Shown here piece by piece: positions 1 through 8,830 of a stretch of 58,243 nucleotides of DNA (positions within the stretch are counted from its first letter, which is position 1; every line of letters begins with the position of its first letter). The DNA lies in the NCBI GenBank assembly GCA_963204975.1, contig CAUJJC010000185.1, positions 1 to 58,243 of the forward strand, read 5' to 3'. Source of the stretch: Verrucomicrobiota bacterium. Lineage in GTDB: Bacteria; Verrucomicrobiota; Verrucomicrobiia; Verrucomicrobiales; Verrucomicrobiaceae. The notes below the pieces were generated by a model. It was not told the DNA's origin. It saw only the letters and a list, made by a program, of their open reading frames with translations, and did no database searches. The position numbers and the translations under genes are program-made.

Positions 1-854
1 TCATTCACACCATTGCCATTCCAGTCGCACCACAGCGAATTGTTGTTGGGATGGCTGTCGGCTGAGTGGATCACGCCATCGCCGTCGCTGTCCTCCTGCT
101 GATCGTTGGCGCCGTCCAGGTTCCAGTCATTCGACAGAAAGTAGTCATAGGGATTAGAATCCGAGTCATTGGCTACGCCATCGCCATCATAGTCGTTTGA
201 GTTCGAATCTCCCGTGTTCGTGGGTTCTGCATCATCGTTCCAGCCGGTGCTGTTCCAATCATTCCACACCCATGCATCCCAGGGGTTGGAGTCCTGGGAA
301 TCGACGACGTAATCGCCATCGGTATCCCACTCGTTATTGACAGCATCGGTCGGATTGGGGTCGATGGGGTCAGCGATACCGTCCCCATCCCAATCGTAAG
401 GCGTCACTCCATCGCCGATGATCGTGGTGTCCACGGCTGTATTGCCATAGAAATCATTGTAATCAGTGATGCCGTCGCTGTTGGTATCGGTGCTGGTGGG
501 ATCGGTGCCGGTGATCGCCACTTCATCTGCATCGGTGATGCCATCGTAGTCGGTGTCGGGGTTGTAAACGTTGGTGCCAAGAATGAGTTCATCGGCATTG
601 GTGATGTGATCACCATCCGAATCTTGGATGCCTGTGCCTGTCTCCGTCGTGGTGGTGCTCGTGGAATCGCTCGGCTGTGGAGTGCCAGTCGTATCTTCCG
701 TGACAACCTCATCGTCAGCGCGTGACAAGGGCGCGGGTGCCGCCAGCATCAACTGAAGCAAAGCCAGCCACTGAACCGCACGAGCCGTCTGACTGCGACG
801 CAAATGGGAAAGGAGGCTGGAACCAGGATGCCTACGGCTATGATTTATATTCAT
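1..854 (-). CDS. Secreted thrombospondin-type-3 repeat protein (C-terminus beyond window)
   Basis: Reading the minus strand from the ATG at 854 gives an open frame of 284 codons that runs off the left edge. Residues 1-47 look like a long signal peptide: a basic start, then a hydrophobic WLALLQLMLAAPAP stretch. A Ser/Thr-rich linker follows. From about residue 77 the chain is a series of Asp-rich units such as DSDGDHITNADE, DYDGITDADE, DWDGDGIADP and DYDGDGVAND, which match calcium-binding thrombospondin-3/dockerin-like repeats. Such proteins are exported and fold around calcium; the real function sits in the missing part or in the repeats themselves. No partner gene is visible. A 9-2-9 palindrome lies in its leader at 879-898. 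The family call is firm, the function unknown. Confidence 0.8.
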   Translation of the reverse strand, partial: MNINHSRRHPGSSLLSHLRRSQTARAVQWLALLQLMLAAPAPLSRADDEVVTEDTTGTPQPSDSTSTTTTETGTGIQDSDGDHITNADELILGTNVYNPDTDYDGITDADEVAITGTDPTSTDTNSDGITDYNDFYGNTAVDTTIIGDGVTPYDWDGDGIADPIDPNPTDAVNNEWDTDGDYVVDSQDSNPWDAWVWNDWNSTGWNDDAEPTNTGDSNSNDYDGDGVANDSDSNPYDYFLSNDWNLDGANDQQEDSDGDGVIHSADSHPNNNSLWCDWNGNGVN

Positions 855-878
855 GGAAGGTGGAATCTGATGAATGCG

Positions 879-898
879 GGTTTTGATTTATCAAAACC
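879..898. promoter_or_regulatory. Perfect 9-2-9 palindrome in the leader of the TSP3 gene
   Basis: GGTTTTGAT, two bases, ATCAAAACC form an exact inverted repeat 25 bases upstream of the ATG at 854. The surrounding 860-960 stretch is much more AT rich than the rest of the window, and a second weak dyad (CCTCG/CGAGG) lies at about 915-936. The shape fits an operator for a dimeric regulator or a leader hairpin. Apart from these dyads I see nothing else in the 295-base gap up to 1149. Confidence 0.45.
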
Positions 899-1149
899 TG
901 ACCGCTTTTACTAAACCTCGCCTTGTTTTGTCGAGGAAAAATTTTGCCACCCTCCAAGGATGATCATGATTGTGCCCTTAATACCTGCCTTGCAATGCCA
1001 GCAATCACACGTCGCCACGGCCTACGATGGTGGACTCCCTATGGCGTGGGTAAGGTCTGGTAAGGACGTCCACTTCCTTTGGAAGGGTGAGCGCTGCTAA
1101 ACACTCGAATGCACCCTTGCCACAGCCTCGTCAGCCACTCACCCCCTCG

Positions 1150-3072
1150 CTACTGCACCGCCAGCGAGTCCTTTTGCTCGAGCTGCTGGATGAGGGTGGG
1201 CAGCTTGGGATGCGTGGGCTGGAGCTGGAGGGCGATACGAAAGTGATGGAGGGCAGCGGCGGGCTGGCGGGTGGCCTGGTAGAAGGAGCCGAGCGCGATG
1301 TGGGCGTAGGTGTGGTCCGGGCGGTTGGCGACGATGTTTTTGAGCCAGCCGGCTCCTTCGTGCTCGCGACCTACACTGATGAGGGCGACGGCGTATTGGT
1401 ATTGCACGTCCACCGAACGCCCAAACTCTGGCATCGTTTTGACGATCTTCTCGATCTCTTTGATCGTGTCCTGGTGACGGTTCAGCGTATTGAGCAGGGC
1501 AAAACGATTGAGCTGGCCGCGGGCGAAGAGCGGCTCCAGGGCGACGGATTTCTCGGTGCAGCGGAGTGCTTCCTCATATTCCTTTCGCTCGAAATGGGCG
1601 ACTCCGAGGTTGGCCCACACTCGATACTTGCCCGGGCTCTTGGCCTGGGTGTCCTGCCAGAGCGAGAGCTTGGTGCTCCAGACATCGTTGCGATGCCAGG
1701 TGGCCACGCTCAGGCCCAGGATGCTGACGGATGCCGCCACGGGAGCGAGATGCAGCAGGTGATCGTGGGTGAGGAACTGCTCACGAACCCAGTTCAATCC
1801 CCAGGCAATGCCAATGAAGATGCCGATGGAGGCCATGTAGCTGCGGTGTTCGGCGACCATGTCTGGCAGGGGCACGGCTCCCGACGAGGGGAAGATGCAG
1901 ACGAAGAACCAGAGGAGGAACACGAAGGGCACGCGATGCTGCGGCTGGCTGGTGGACCGGCGCATGATCCACGCGGTGCCGCCGAAGAGCAGGGCGAAGA
2001 CGGCGAGCGCACGCAGCACTGACCAGTGAAACAGATGATCATATACGGGCCAGGTGGGATCAATGTTCTGCCCGGTAGGCCAGACGAGCAGCCTGAGGTA
2101 GTGGAGCACCACTGTGAGTTGCGTGATGAGGTAGTGCGTGTGCTCCCAGGGATTGTCCTTGAGATTGGCCAGATGAATGGCGGAGGCCAGCCCGAAGGCC
2201 TCGGGCTTCTGAGCCCAGGCGACGAGCAGCATGAAGCCTGGGATCACCGGGAGGCAAAGCAGGAGCGGCACCGCTTTCTTGAGCGCTTCGCGAAGGGTGG
2301 TGCGGAAGAGCAAGGTATCGAGCAGCACGGCCATCACGGGAGCGGTGATCGTGCTTTCCTTGGTCATCATTCCCAGCAGGAGCATCCCTGTGGCTCCAGC
2401 GCGGAAGAGCCTTTGCTGGCGCAGGCTTGAGGCCTGATCAGCGGCGAAATACAGCCACAGGCAGCCGAGGTAAAAGACGGTGCTCAGGGAGGCGAAGCGC
2501 TGGATGATATAAGTGACGGATTCCGTGGCCAGAGGATGCACGGCGAAGAGCAGTGCGGCGGTGAGGCTGATGAACCCACGCGCATGACGATCAACCCCGA
2601 GCCGCCGGAGCAACATGCCCGTGAAGCCGGCGATCAGGAGCACATTGGCGGCGTGCAGCAGAATGTTCAGCGCCCGATACCAGCGGGGATGGAAGCCATC
2701 GAACCAGTAATTGAGGTAAAAGGTGGCATACGCGACGGGGCGCATGATGAAATTCGTGGCCAGGTCGGGATCGAGCCCCAGCTTGGCCGGACGATTGGCA
2801 AACTCGCGGATGTTCCCGAGGTAGCCGAAGCTCTCCGCCTTGCCAGCCAGGGGATTGTTTCGCAGATACATCTCGTCATCGAAGACCATCGGGTAATCGA
2901 GCGTGCGCCCGTAGAGGGCCACACACACTGCTACGAGGAACAAACCGGCCAGGCCTCGCCATAGCCAGGTGGATCGCTGCGCGGGTGCTGGCATCACGGC
3001 GTGATCCTCGACCGGCAGGGGCTGCGTCGGTTGGGCGAGATGGTCTGTGCGGCGACTATTTTTCTTTGCCAT
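1150..3072 (-). CDS. TMTC-like GT-C glycosyltransferase with C-terminal TPRs
   Basis: 640 residues from the ATG at 3072; a TTG two codons upstream (3078) is possible, but an AGAGG about eight bases before the ATG favours the latter. A cytoplasmic N-tail leads to a first membrane helix (about 38-53) and then an acidic DDE (65-67) in the first periplasmic loop, the position of the catalytic acidic motif in GT-C enzymes. NFIMRP and the ALNILLHAANVLL helix resemble the TMTC/DUF1736 group. About nine more hydrophobic helices follow up to roughly residue 450, then four TPR motifs (about 465-630). In animals TMTC proteins O-mannosylate proteins from polyprenyl-phosphate mannose. A bacterial role in protein or surface glycosylation is inference. 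It stands alone, downstream of the two-component operon. Confidence 0.7.
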   Translation of the reverse strand: MAKKNSRRTDHLAQPTQPLPVEDHAVMPAPAQRSTWLWRGLAGLFLVAVCVALYGRTLDYPMVFDDEMYLRNNPLAGKAESFGYLGNIREFANRPAKLGLDPDLATNFIMRPVAYATFYLNYWFDGFHPRWYRALNILLHAANVLLIAGFTGMLLRRLGVDRHARGFISLTAALLFAVHPLATESVTYIIQRFASLSTVFYLGCLWLYFAADQASSLRQQRLFRAGATGMLLLGMMTKESTITAPVMAVLLDTLLFRTTLREALKKAVPLLLCLPVIPGFMLLVAWAQKPEAFGLASAIHLANLKDNPWEHTHYLITQLTVVLHYLRLLVWPTGQNIDPTWPVYDHLFHWSVLRALAVFALLFGGTAWIMRRSTSQPQHRVPFVFLLWFFVCIFPSSGAVPLPDMVAEHRSYMASIGIFIGIAWGLNWVREQFLTHDHLLHLAPVAASVSILGLSVATWHRNDVWSTKLSLWQDTQAKSPGKYRVWANLGVAHFERKEYEEALRCTEKSVALEPLFARGQLNRFALLNTLNRHQDTIKEIEKIVKTMPEFGRSVDVQYQYAVALISVGREHEGAGWLKNIVANRPDHTYAHIALGSFYQATRQPAAALHHFRIALQLQPTHPKLPTLIQQLEQKDSLAVQ

Positions 3073-3155
3073 GTGCAAAGCCTCTCATGAAGGAGGGCTT
3101 TCTGGCAAAAGTCAGCACCTGTAGCGCTCTACACCACCTCGTGTGGTGGCGTGTG

Positions 3156-3833
3156 TCACGCCCCGTGATCGCGCACCCACTGGCCCGCGCGGAGGTAGAG
3201 TTCCGCTGCGCTCCGGAGCTGGAGCTTGTCTTTGATGCGAGCGCGATAGGTCTCCACGGTGGACTCGCCAAGGTTCAGGGCCGTGGCGATGTCGTGCGTG
3301 CTTTTGCCGCGTCCCAGCATCTGGAAGACTTCCAGCTCTCGATCCGCGAGGAGGGCGAGGCCTTGAATGTCGGACGAGGAACGTTTCTGAGTCATGCGCT
3401 CCAGCAGGCGGGCGGTCATGCGTTTGCTCACATAGACCTCGCCGTTCATCACCTTGCGAATGGCTTTCACCACCTCGGATGAGGCTTCGTTCTTGGTGAT
3501 GTAGCCCTTGGCTCCAGCGCGCAGCGAGCGCTCGGCATACAGATCTTCGTCATGCATAGAGAGCACGAGGACGGGGATGTCGATGTTTTGCGCCTTGAGG
3601 TCCTTGACCAGTTCCAGGCCGCTGGAGCCGCGCAGGGTGATGTCCACGATGGCAATGTCGGGCTTCTTGTCGCAGATGAGCGTCATGGCATCTTTGATAT
3701 TGTCGGCTTCCCCGCAGACTTCCATGCCGAGGTCACGATTGATCAGATGCCCGATGTGCTCACGAAACATCGGGTGATCTTCCACCAGGGCCACCTGGTA
3801 GCGTTTGCCGGAGCTGGAATCATTCTTGGCCAT
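3156..3833 (-). CDS. NarL/FixJ-type response regulator
   Basis: 225 residues. The receiver domain (about 11-130) has the acidic pocket (VEDHP), the phospho-acceptor Asp in VDITL, the switch Ser in LVLSMHD and the Lys in GYITK. A LuxR-type helix-turn-helix (about 160-220) carries the usual ADRELEVFQMLGRG and ESTVETYRARI segments. The start overlaps the 3' end of the upstream kinase gene by 14 bases, so the two are translationally coupled and surely form one two-component pair. It should bind DNA when phosphorylated; targets cannot be read from the sequence. It closely resembles the regulator at 13190, including the SMHDE and YAER segments. Confidence 0.93.
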   Translation of the reverse strand: MAKNDSSSGKRYQVALVEDHPMFREHIGHLINRDLGMEVCGEADNIKDAMTLICDKKPDIAIVDITLRGSSGLELVKDLKAQNIDIPVLVLSMHDEDLYAERSLRAGAKGYITKNEASSEVVKAIRKVMNGEVYVSKRMTARLLERMTQKRSSSDIQGLALLADRELEVFQMLGRGKSTHDIATALNLGESTVETYRARIKDKLQLRSAAELYLRAGQWVRDHGA

Positions 3834-4914
3834 AAAGTGTGGGTTCTGGAAGGTCGGGTTTCACTCTGAGCAGGCAGGCAACGACCGTCCCGCCTGCCAC
3901 TCGATCTTTGATCGAAAATTCCGCCCCCAGGGCCTGCGCCCGGTAGCGCATGGTGCGCAGGCCCATGCCCTCGCGAGCCGCCTGCCGACTGGCCGCCAGA
4001 CCACAGCCATTGTCCTCGATGCGCAGCTCCAGCAGTCCCGCATGAGTCTCCAGGCCAATCATGATCAGCGTAGCGCCGCTGTGGCGGACGGCATTGGCGA
4101 CAGCCTCCTGCGCGATGCGATACAGATGCATGGAGGCTTCCGGGTCCGAGAGATGCACTTCAGCCCCTTCCTTCACCTCGATCGCCACGCCCGTGAGCCG
4201 GCTCGTCGTGCTGGCCAGTTCGCTCAGCGCGGTTGATAGCCCGCTGCGATCCACATGCACAGGGAAGATGCCGCGGGCGAGACTGCGCGCCTCCAGCACA
4301 GCCTGCTGGATGAGATCCTCGATCTGGCTGGCATCCTGGGCCTCCGGCAACGAGCGCGCCTGTAGATCATCCGCCAGCGCACGCGCGGCACATCCGATCG
4401 CTGCGAGCTGCTGGCAGAGGCCATCGTGGAGATCCTGGCCGATACGTTGCTGCTCATGCTCGCTCACCGAGACGAGGTCCTTCTCCAACTGCCGCCGTTC
4501 TTCCAGCATTCGAATGCGCGCCGCATCCGCCTCCTGCTTGTTGCGAATGGCCGCACCACCGATGGCAGCGAAGGCGAAATACACAAAGCGGCTGAACATG
4601 GCGAGGTTGTAGCCCAGCTCCGTCTGGTAAGGGCTGCCCGCCTGATTCGCCACCCACCAGATGACGGCGCTCCAGCCCGCCAGCAGCAGCCCCGCATTGC
4701 GCCCCCGCCACCACACCGCTATGAAAATCGGCAGGGCATACAGCACGAACAAGCTCCACTCCCACCCTGTGAGGTAATCGATCCATCCGATCGCCGCTGA
4801 CAACCCCAACAACACCAGCACCATCACCCAGGCGGGCATCTTTCTCAGCACCATCGCCAGGCTCAGCCGCTGGGGCAGCGGGTCCAGCGAGAGCGCATTT
4901 TCAGGAGTGATCAT
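3820..4914 (-). CDS. Membrane histidine kinase, NarX/DegS (HisKA_3) type
   Basis: 364 residues. Four hydrophobic helices (about 28-45, 52-69, 74-90, 102-123) form the sensor part without a large periplasmic loop. A short coiled linker leads to the HisKA_3 dimerisation motif, with phospho-acceptor His163 in GQDLHDG. The ATPase domain has the N box (RIAQEAVANAVRH) and the EDNGCG and GMGLRTMRYRA glycine boxes. This is the kinase subfamily that pairs with LuxR-type regulators, and such a regulator gene overlaps its end. Its start overlaps the stop of the methyltransferase gene by four bases (ATGA), so three genes form one operon. The signal sensed is unknown; the membrane-embedded sensor suggests a cue in or at the membrane. 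Confidence 0.93.
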   Translation of the reverse strand: MITPENALSLDPLPQRLSLAMVLRKMPAWVMVLVLLGLSAAIGWIDYLTGWEWSLFVLYALPIFIAVWWRGRNAGLLLAGWSAVIWWVANQAGSPYQTELGYNLAMFSRFVYFAFAAIGGAAIRNKQEADAARIRMLEERRQLEKDLVSVSEHEQQRIGQDLHDGLCQQLAAIGCAARALADDLQARSLPEAQDASQIEDLIQQAVLEARSLARGIFPVHVDRSGLSTALSELASTTSRLTGVAIEVKEGAEVHLSDPEASMHLYRIAQEAVANAVRHSGATLIMIGLETHAGLLELRIEDNGCGLAASRQAAREGMGLRTMRYRAQALGAEFSIKDRVAGGTVVACLLRVKPDLPEPTLYGQE

Positions 4915-5750
4915 GGGAGGTTGGAAAGTTCATGACGAGCAAGCGGCCTCGTCACCGCACCCACATTCACCGGGGCAATGCCCCTGAGCAAGGCCCTCCC
5001 GTCCTGCACTTGCCCCAGGATCTGCACCTTGGAAGCACAGCCGAAAACCGACGACCCCCACGGCACGCGCAACCAGCGCGCCAACATCGCATCCATCCTG
5101 CCCACCAGGCCAAGCAGCGCATTCAACCACCGTGGCAACCCGTGCAAATCGGAAGCACCCGCAACGCCCCAGCGCCGCCTCACCAGCAGCGGCAGGAAAA
5201 GCCAGGCATTCCAGTAGTGAAGCATCTTGGGCTCAAGATTATGCCCTTCCAGGAGGCGTCGCATGTGACTCACCGTGTAGCGCCGGGCACCACAAACGGA
5301 GGCATCATGCCCTCCGCGCAACACGTCGAATGCAGGCACATTAAACACCAGCCAACCACCCGGACGCAGCACCCTCACCATCTCGTTTAACGCCCGATCC
5401 TCCTCCACGTCCTCGTGGTAGAGCACATCCAGGCACGTCACCACATCGAAGGACTCATCAGCAAAGGGCAGGTGCTGAGCCGACGCCACCTGGACCGCCT
5501 GCAACCCCCTTTCCCGGCAATGACGAATCGCATGAGGCGACGCATCAATCCCCTGCGCTCTCCAGCCGCCCACCTTCGCAAGCAGCCCACCCGTGCCACA
5601 GCCCACATCCAGTAGCGTCTTCCCCCCCGGCAGAGAGGCCAGCTCCCGCAGCACCAGCCCGTGCAACACCCCATACCACCAGTGATCATCTTCCAGGGCT
5701 CGCAGGCGGTCATGTTCATCAGGTGGCATCCCCATCAAGATAGAAGCCAC
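4911..5750 (-). CDS. Class I SAM-dependent methyltransferase
   Basis: 279 residues from a GTG at 5750, preceded by an AGAGG-like element; in-frame ATGs at 5735 and 5729 are alternatives. The N-terminus has the EDDHWWYG segment seen in many methyltransferases that act on lipids, quinones or glycans. Motif I is LLDVGCGTGG (about 46-55), followed by the acidic motif II (GIDASP) and VTCLDVLYH as motif IV. After residue 190 a hydrophobic segment suggests membrane association. It is the first gene of an operon with the kinase and regulator, sharing ATGA with the kinase. The substrate is unknown. Coupling a methyltransferase to a two-component pair is unusual enough to note. Confidence 0.85.
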   Translation of the reverse strand: MASILMGMPPDEHDRLRALEDDHWWYGVLHGLVLRELASLPGGKTLLDVGCGTGGLLAKVGGWRAQGIDASPHAIRHCRERGLQAVQVASAQHLPFADESFDVVTCLDVLYHEDVEEDRALNEMVRVLRPGGWLVFNVPAFDVLRGGHDASVCGARRYTVSHMRRLLEGHNLEPKMLHYWNAWLFLPLLVRRRWGVAGASDLHGLPRWLNALLGLVGRMDAMLARWLRVPWGSSVFGCASKVQILGQVQDGRALLRGIAPVNVGAVTRPLARHELSNLP

Positions 5751-5913
5751 CCAGGCCTCTGCCCCGCCATTCGCTTGTCATGCTCCTCGCCACACGGGCG
5801 GATGAAGTTCGTTATCGAACAACGTGACAGACCATGCCCGACGACAGAAATCAGGGATCACTTTGCGCCCTGGCGGCTTTGCGTGAGGTTAACCAGCACT
5901 TCCCCACCCATCC

Positions 5914-7734
5914 ATGCCCGACGACTCACCACCGACCTACACCCAGCGCGAATTGTTGCGACGGCTGTCGGCGATGGCGTGGAAGCACTGGGGTGGATGT
6001 CTCACCTTGATCGCGCAGCAGTCGTCGTTGGTGCTGCTGTCGCTCGCAGGGTTGGGCGGCATTGGTTTAGGCATCGACTACGTGCGGCACGTGCTGGAGC
6101 ACACGAATGCAGCACCGAGTTTTCCTTTCGGCTGGCAACCGCCTGCAGCCTGGAAGCCGATGCAAGTGCTCGCGGTGCTTAGCGCGTGGGTCTTTGGTGT
6201 GGCGGCGTTGCGGGCGTGGCTGAGCTACCTCGCAGCGATCACGAACTCGCGGCTTGGTCAGGGCAAGATCGTGGTGGGTCTGCGCAGTGAAGTGTATGCC
6301 AAGATGCAGCGCCTGAGCTTTCGGTTCTTTGATGCGAACACGACGGGGCCGCTGATCAATCGCGTCACCGGCGACACGCAGGCGGTGCGCCTCTTCCTCG
6401 ATGGCGTTGTGGTGCAGAGCGTGAACACGCTACTCGCCTTCGCCTTCTACCTCGTGTGCCTGCTGCGCATTCATCCGGGACTCACGCTGGCGTGTCTGCT
6501 GCCGCTGCCGTTCGTGTGGCTCACGGTCATCATCTTCTCCGGCTGGCTGCGCCGCGACTACAATGTGAACCGCGACCTCGTGGATAAGCTGGTGCTGACC
6601 TTCGAGGAACTCATGCGCGGCATCAGCATCGTGAAGGCGTTCGCGCTAGAGCCGTGGGCGACGCAGCGGTTCGATGAAGCGAACGACGCCGTGCGCGTGC
6701 AGAAGCGCCGCGTGTTCTTCAAGCTGGCGCTGCTGCATCCGCTCGTCGGTTTGCTGAACCATCTGAGCATGGCCGTGCTGCTCGGCTACGGCGGCTGGCT
6801 GGCGATCGAGGGCCGCATCCCGCTGGGCACAGGGCTCGTTGTGTTCGCAGGCGTGCTGCAACAACTCGCGGCGCAGGTCAATGCGATCGCGTCCATCGCG
6901 GACAATCTGCAGCAGACGCTCGCGGGCGCGCAGCGTGTGTTCGAGATCATCGACACGCAGCCCGAGGTGCGCGATGCGCCGAATGCGTCAGCGCTGGAGC
7001 GCGCACGCGGTGAGCTGGCGTTCGAGAACGTGAGCTTCGCTTTCAAGGAGAACAACACGGTGCTGCACAACCTCTCCTTCGCCGTGCAGCCGGGTGAACG
7101 CATCGCCATCGTGGGACCCACGGGCGCGGGCAAGAGCGCGCTGATTCATTTGATCCCGCGCTTCTACGATCCCGATGCGGGCTGCGTGCGGCTGGATGGT
7201 CGCGACTTGCGTGACTGGCGACTGGAAGACGTGCGTCGGCAGGTGGGGCTGGTGTTTCAGGAGAGCTTCCTCTTCAGCGCCAGCGTGGCGGCCAACATCG
7301 CCTTCGGCAAACCGGACGCGACGCGCGAGCAGATCGAGCGGGCGTCCCGACTCGCCGCCGCGCATGAGTTCATCGAACGCCTGCCACAGGGCTACGACTC
7401 GCTCGTGCAGGAGAACGGCAGCAACTTCTCTGGCGGACAACGGCAACGTCTCGCACTCGCTCGCGCACTGATCCTTGATCCGGCGATCCTCATTCTCGAT
7501 GACCCGACCGCTGCCGTGGACACCGAGACCGAAGCCGAGATCCTGCGCGCGCTCGACTCCGCAATGAAGGGCCGCACCTGCTTCCTCATCGCGCATCGAC
7601 TTGGTGCCGTGAAGTATGCCGACCGCATCGTGGTGCTCGATCAAGGCCGCATCGTAGCGACCGGCACGCACGAGGAACTCAGCGCCCGCGATGGCTACTA
7701 CCGCGAGGCGTTGCTGGCGCAGTCCACCGTGTAA
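5914..7734 (+). CDS. Type IV ABC exporter half-transporter with Asp in the catalytic Glu position
   Basis: 606 residues: an MsbA-like membrane domain (six helices, about 20-345) fused to an ATPase domain. The Walker A motif is GPTGAGKS (401-408), the Q loop VFQESFLFSA, the signature FSGGQRQR, and the H loop IAHRL. Walker B reads LILDDPTAAVD, so residue 530, normally the catalytic Glu, is Asp. That change is typical of the degenerate site in heterodimeric exporters (TM287-like subunits) but also occurs in some functional homodimers. No second half-transporter is adjacent; the other exporter in this window, at 44684, has a normal DEAT. Substrate is probably a lipid or drug. The leader lacks a Shine-Dalgarno sequence. 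Confidence 0.9.
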   Translation: MPDDSPPTYTQRELLRRLSAMAWKHWGGCLTLIAQQSSLVLLSLAGLGGIGLGIDYVRHVLEHTNAAPSFPFGWQPPAAWKPMQVLAVLSAWVFGVAALRAWLSYLAAITNSRLGQGKIVVGLRSEVYAKMQRLSFRFFDANTTGPLINRVTGDTQAVRLFLDGVVVQSVNTLLAFAFYLVCLLRIHPGLTLACLLPLPFVWLTVIIFSGWLRRDYNVNRDLVDKLVLTFEELMRGISIVKAFALEPWATQRFDEANDAVRVQKRRVFFKLALLHPLVGLLNHLSMAVLLGYGGWLAIEGRIPLGTGLVVFAGVLQQLAAQVNAIASIADNLQQTLAGAQRVFEIIDTQPEVRDAPNASALERARGELAFENVSFAFKENNTVLHNLSFAVQPGERIAIVGPTGAGKSALIHLIPRFYDPDAGCVRLDGRDLRDWRLEDVRRQVGLVFQESFLFSASVAANIAFGKPDATREQIERASRLAAAHEFIERLPQGYDSLVQENGSNFSGGQRQRLALARALILDPAILILDDPTAAVDTETEAEILRALDSAMKGRTCFLIAHRLGAVKYADRIVVLDQGRIVATGTHEELSARDGYYREALLAQSTV

Positions 7735-7749
7735 TCATGCTGCCCTCGC

Positions 7750-8772
7750 TCATTGAGCATCGGCCACGAGCTGATGCACATCTTCCCCGGTAACCTTCCA
7801 CGAGCACATGAAGCGCGAGCCGCCGCCGATGAAGCTGTAGAAACGCCAACCCTTGGCCTTGAGCTTGTCCTTGATCGAGTCGGGCAACTTTAGGAAGCAC
7901 GCATTTGCCTGCACCGGGTAGAGCAACTCCACGCCGTCCAAAGCGGTCATCTTTTCCGCGAGCAATCGGGCGAGGCGATTGCCGTGCTCGGCGTGCTTGC
8001 GCCACGTTTCATCGCGCAACATGCGCAGCCACTGCGCGGAGATGAAGCGCATCTTCGAGCACAACTGCCCGGCTTGCTTGCAGCGATAGGCGAAGGCCTC
8101 GCCCAGCTCGCGGCGGAAGAACACGACCGCCTCGGTCACGGCCATGCCGAGCTTGGTGCCACCGCAGCACAGCACATCGACTCCGGCACGCCAGGTGATG
8201 TCTGCCGCTGAGGCCTTGCTGCCCGCGAGCGCATTGAAGAAGCGCGCGCCGTCCATGTGAACGGACAAGCCCTTGCGATGCGCGAGACTGGTCACGGCCT
8301 GCAACTCGGCGTGGGTGTAAACGGTGCCGAGTTCCGTGCTCTGGCTGAGGCTCAGCGCGGCGGGCTTCGGGTAATGCACATCCGTGCGATGCGTGATCAG
8401 CCGCTCCACATCCGTGGGGTCCAGCTTGCCCTGCACCGCTCGCGCACAGAGCAGCTTCGCCCCGTGGCTGAAGAACTCGGGTGCCCCGCACTCGTCGGTC
8501 TCCACATGCGCTTCGTTCGCGCAGATGATGCTGTTGTAGCTCTGCGTCAGGCTCGCCAGCGAGAGCGAGTTCGCTGCCGTGCCGTTGAAGACAAAATACA
8601 CGTCGCATTCGGTCTCGAAGAACTGCCGAAACGTCTCGCACGCCTCGCGCGTGATCTCGTCATCACCGTAGCTCGGCTGGAATCCTTGATTGGCTTCCTC
8701 CAGCGCCTGCCATGCTTCAGGGCAGATGCCAGAGGTGTTGTCGGAGGCGAAGTGATACTTGGGCGAGGTCAT
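7750..8772 (-). CDS. ltaE: Low-specificity L-threonine aldolase
   Basis: 340 residues, the usual length. This PLP enzyme of the beta-eliminating lyase family cleaves L-threonine/L-allo-threonine to glycine and acetaldehyde in the cytosol. Visible features are the N-terminal FASDNTSG, the FNGTAAN phosphate-binding turn, ANEAHVETDECG (ring-stacking His), HMDGARFFNA (Asp that pairs with the pyridine N), and the PLP lysine Lys207 in CGGTKLGM. It lies 58 bases downstream of the MauE/DoxX-like gene on the same strand and ends 15 bases from the convergent exporter gene. I see no terminator in that gap. Confidence 0.92.
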   Translation of the reverse strand: MTSPKYHFASDNTSGICPEAWQALEEANQGFQPSYGDDEITREACETFRQFFETECDVYFVFNGTAANSLSLASLTQSYNSIICANEAHVETDECGAPEFFSHGAKLLCARAVQGKLDPTDVERLITHRTDVHYPKPAALSLSQSTELGTVYTHAELQAVTSLAHRKGLSVHMDGARFFNALAGSKASAADITWRAGVDVLCCGGTKLGMAVTEAVVFFRRELGEAFAYRCKQAGQLCSKMRFISAQWLRMLRDETWRKHAEHGNRLARLLAEKMTALDGVELLYPVQANACFLKLPDSIKDKLKAKGWRFYSFIGGGSRFMCSWKVTGEDVHQLVADAQ

Positions 8773-8830
8773 GTGAGATGGGAGCGATTGGAACCACTAA
8801 TGGACACTGATGCACACTCATGATGCGGAG

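Noticed and set aside
5834..5925. A 14-base duplicate (CCATGCCCGACGAC) 80 bases apart, the second copy at the exporter start codon
   Set aside because: The first ATG is out of frame with the gene and leads to no protein-like sequence. It may be a chance or old duplication.
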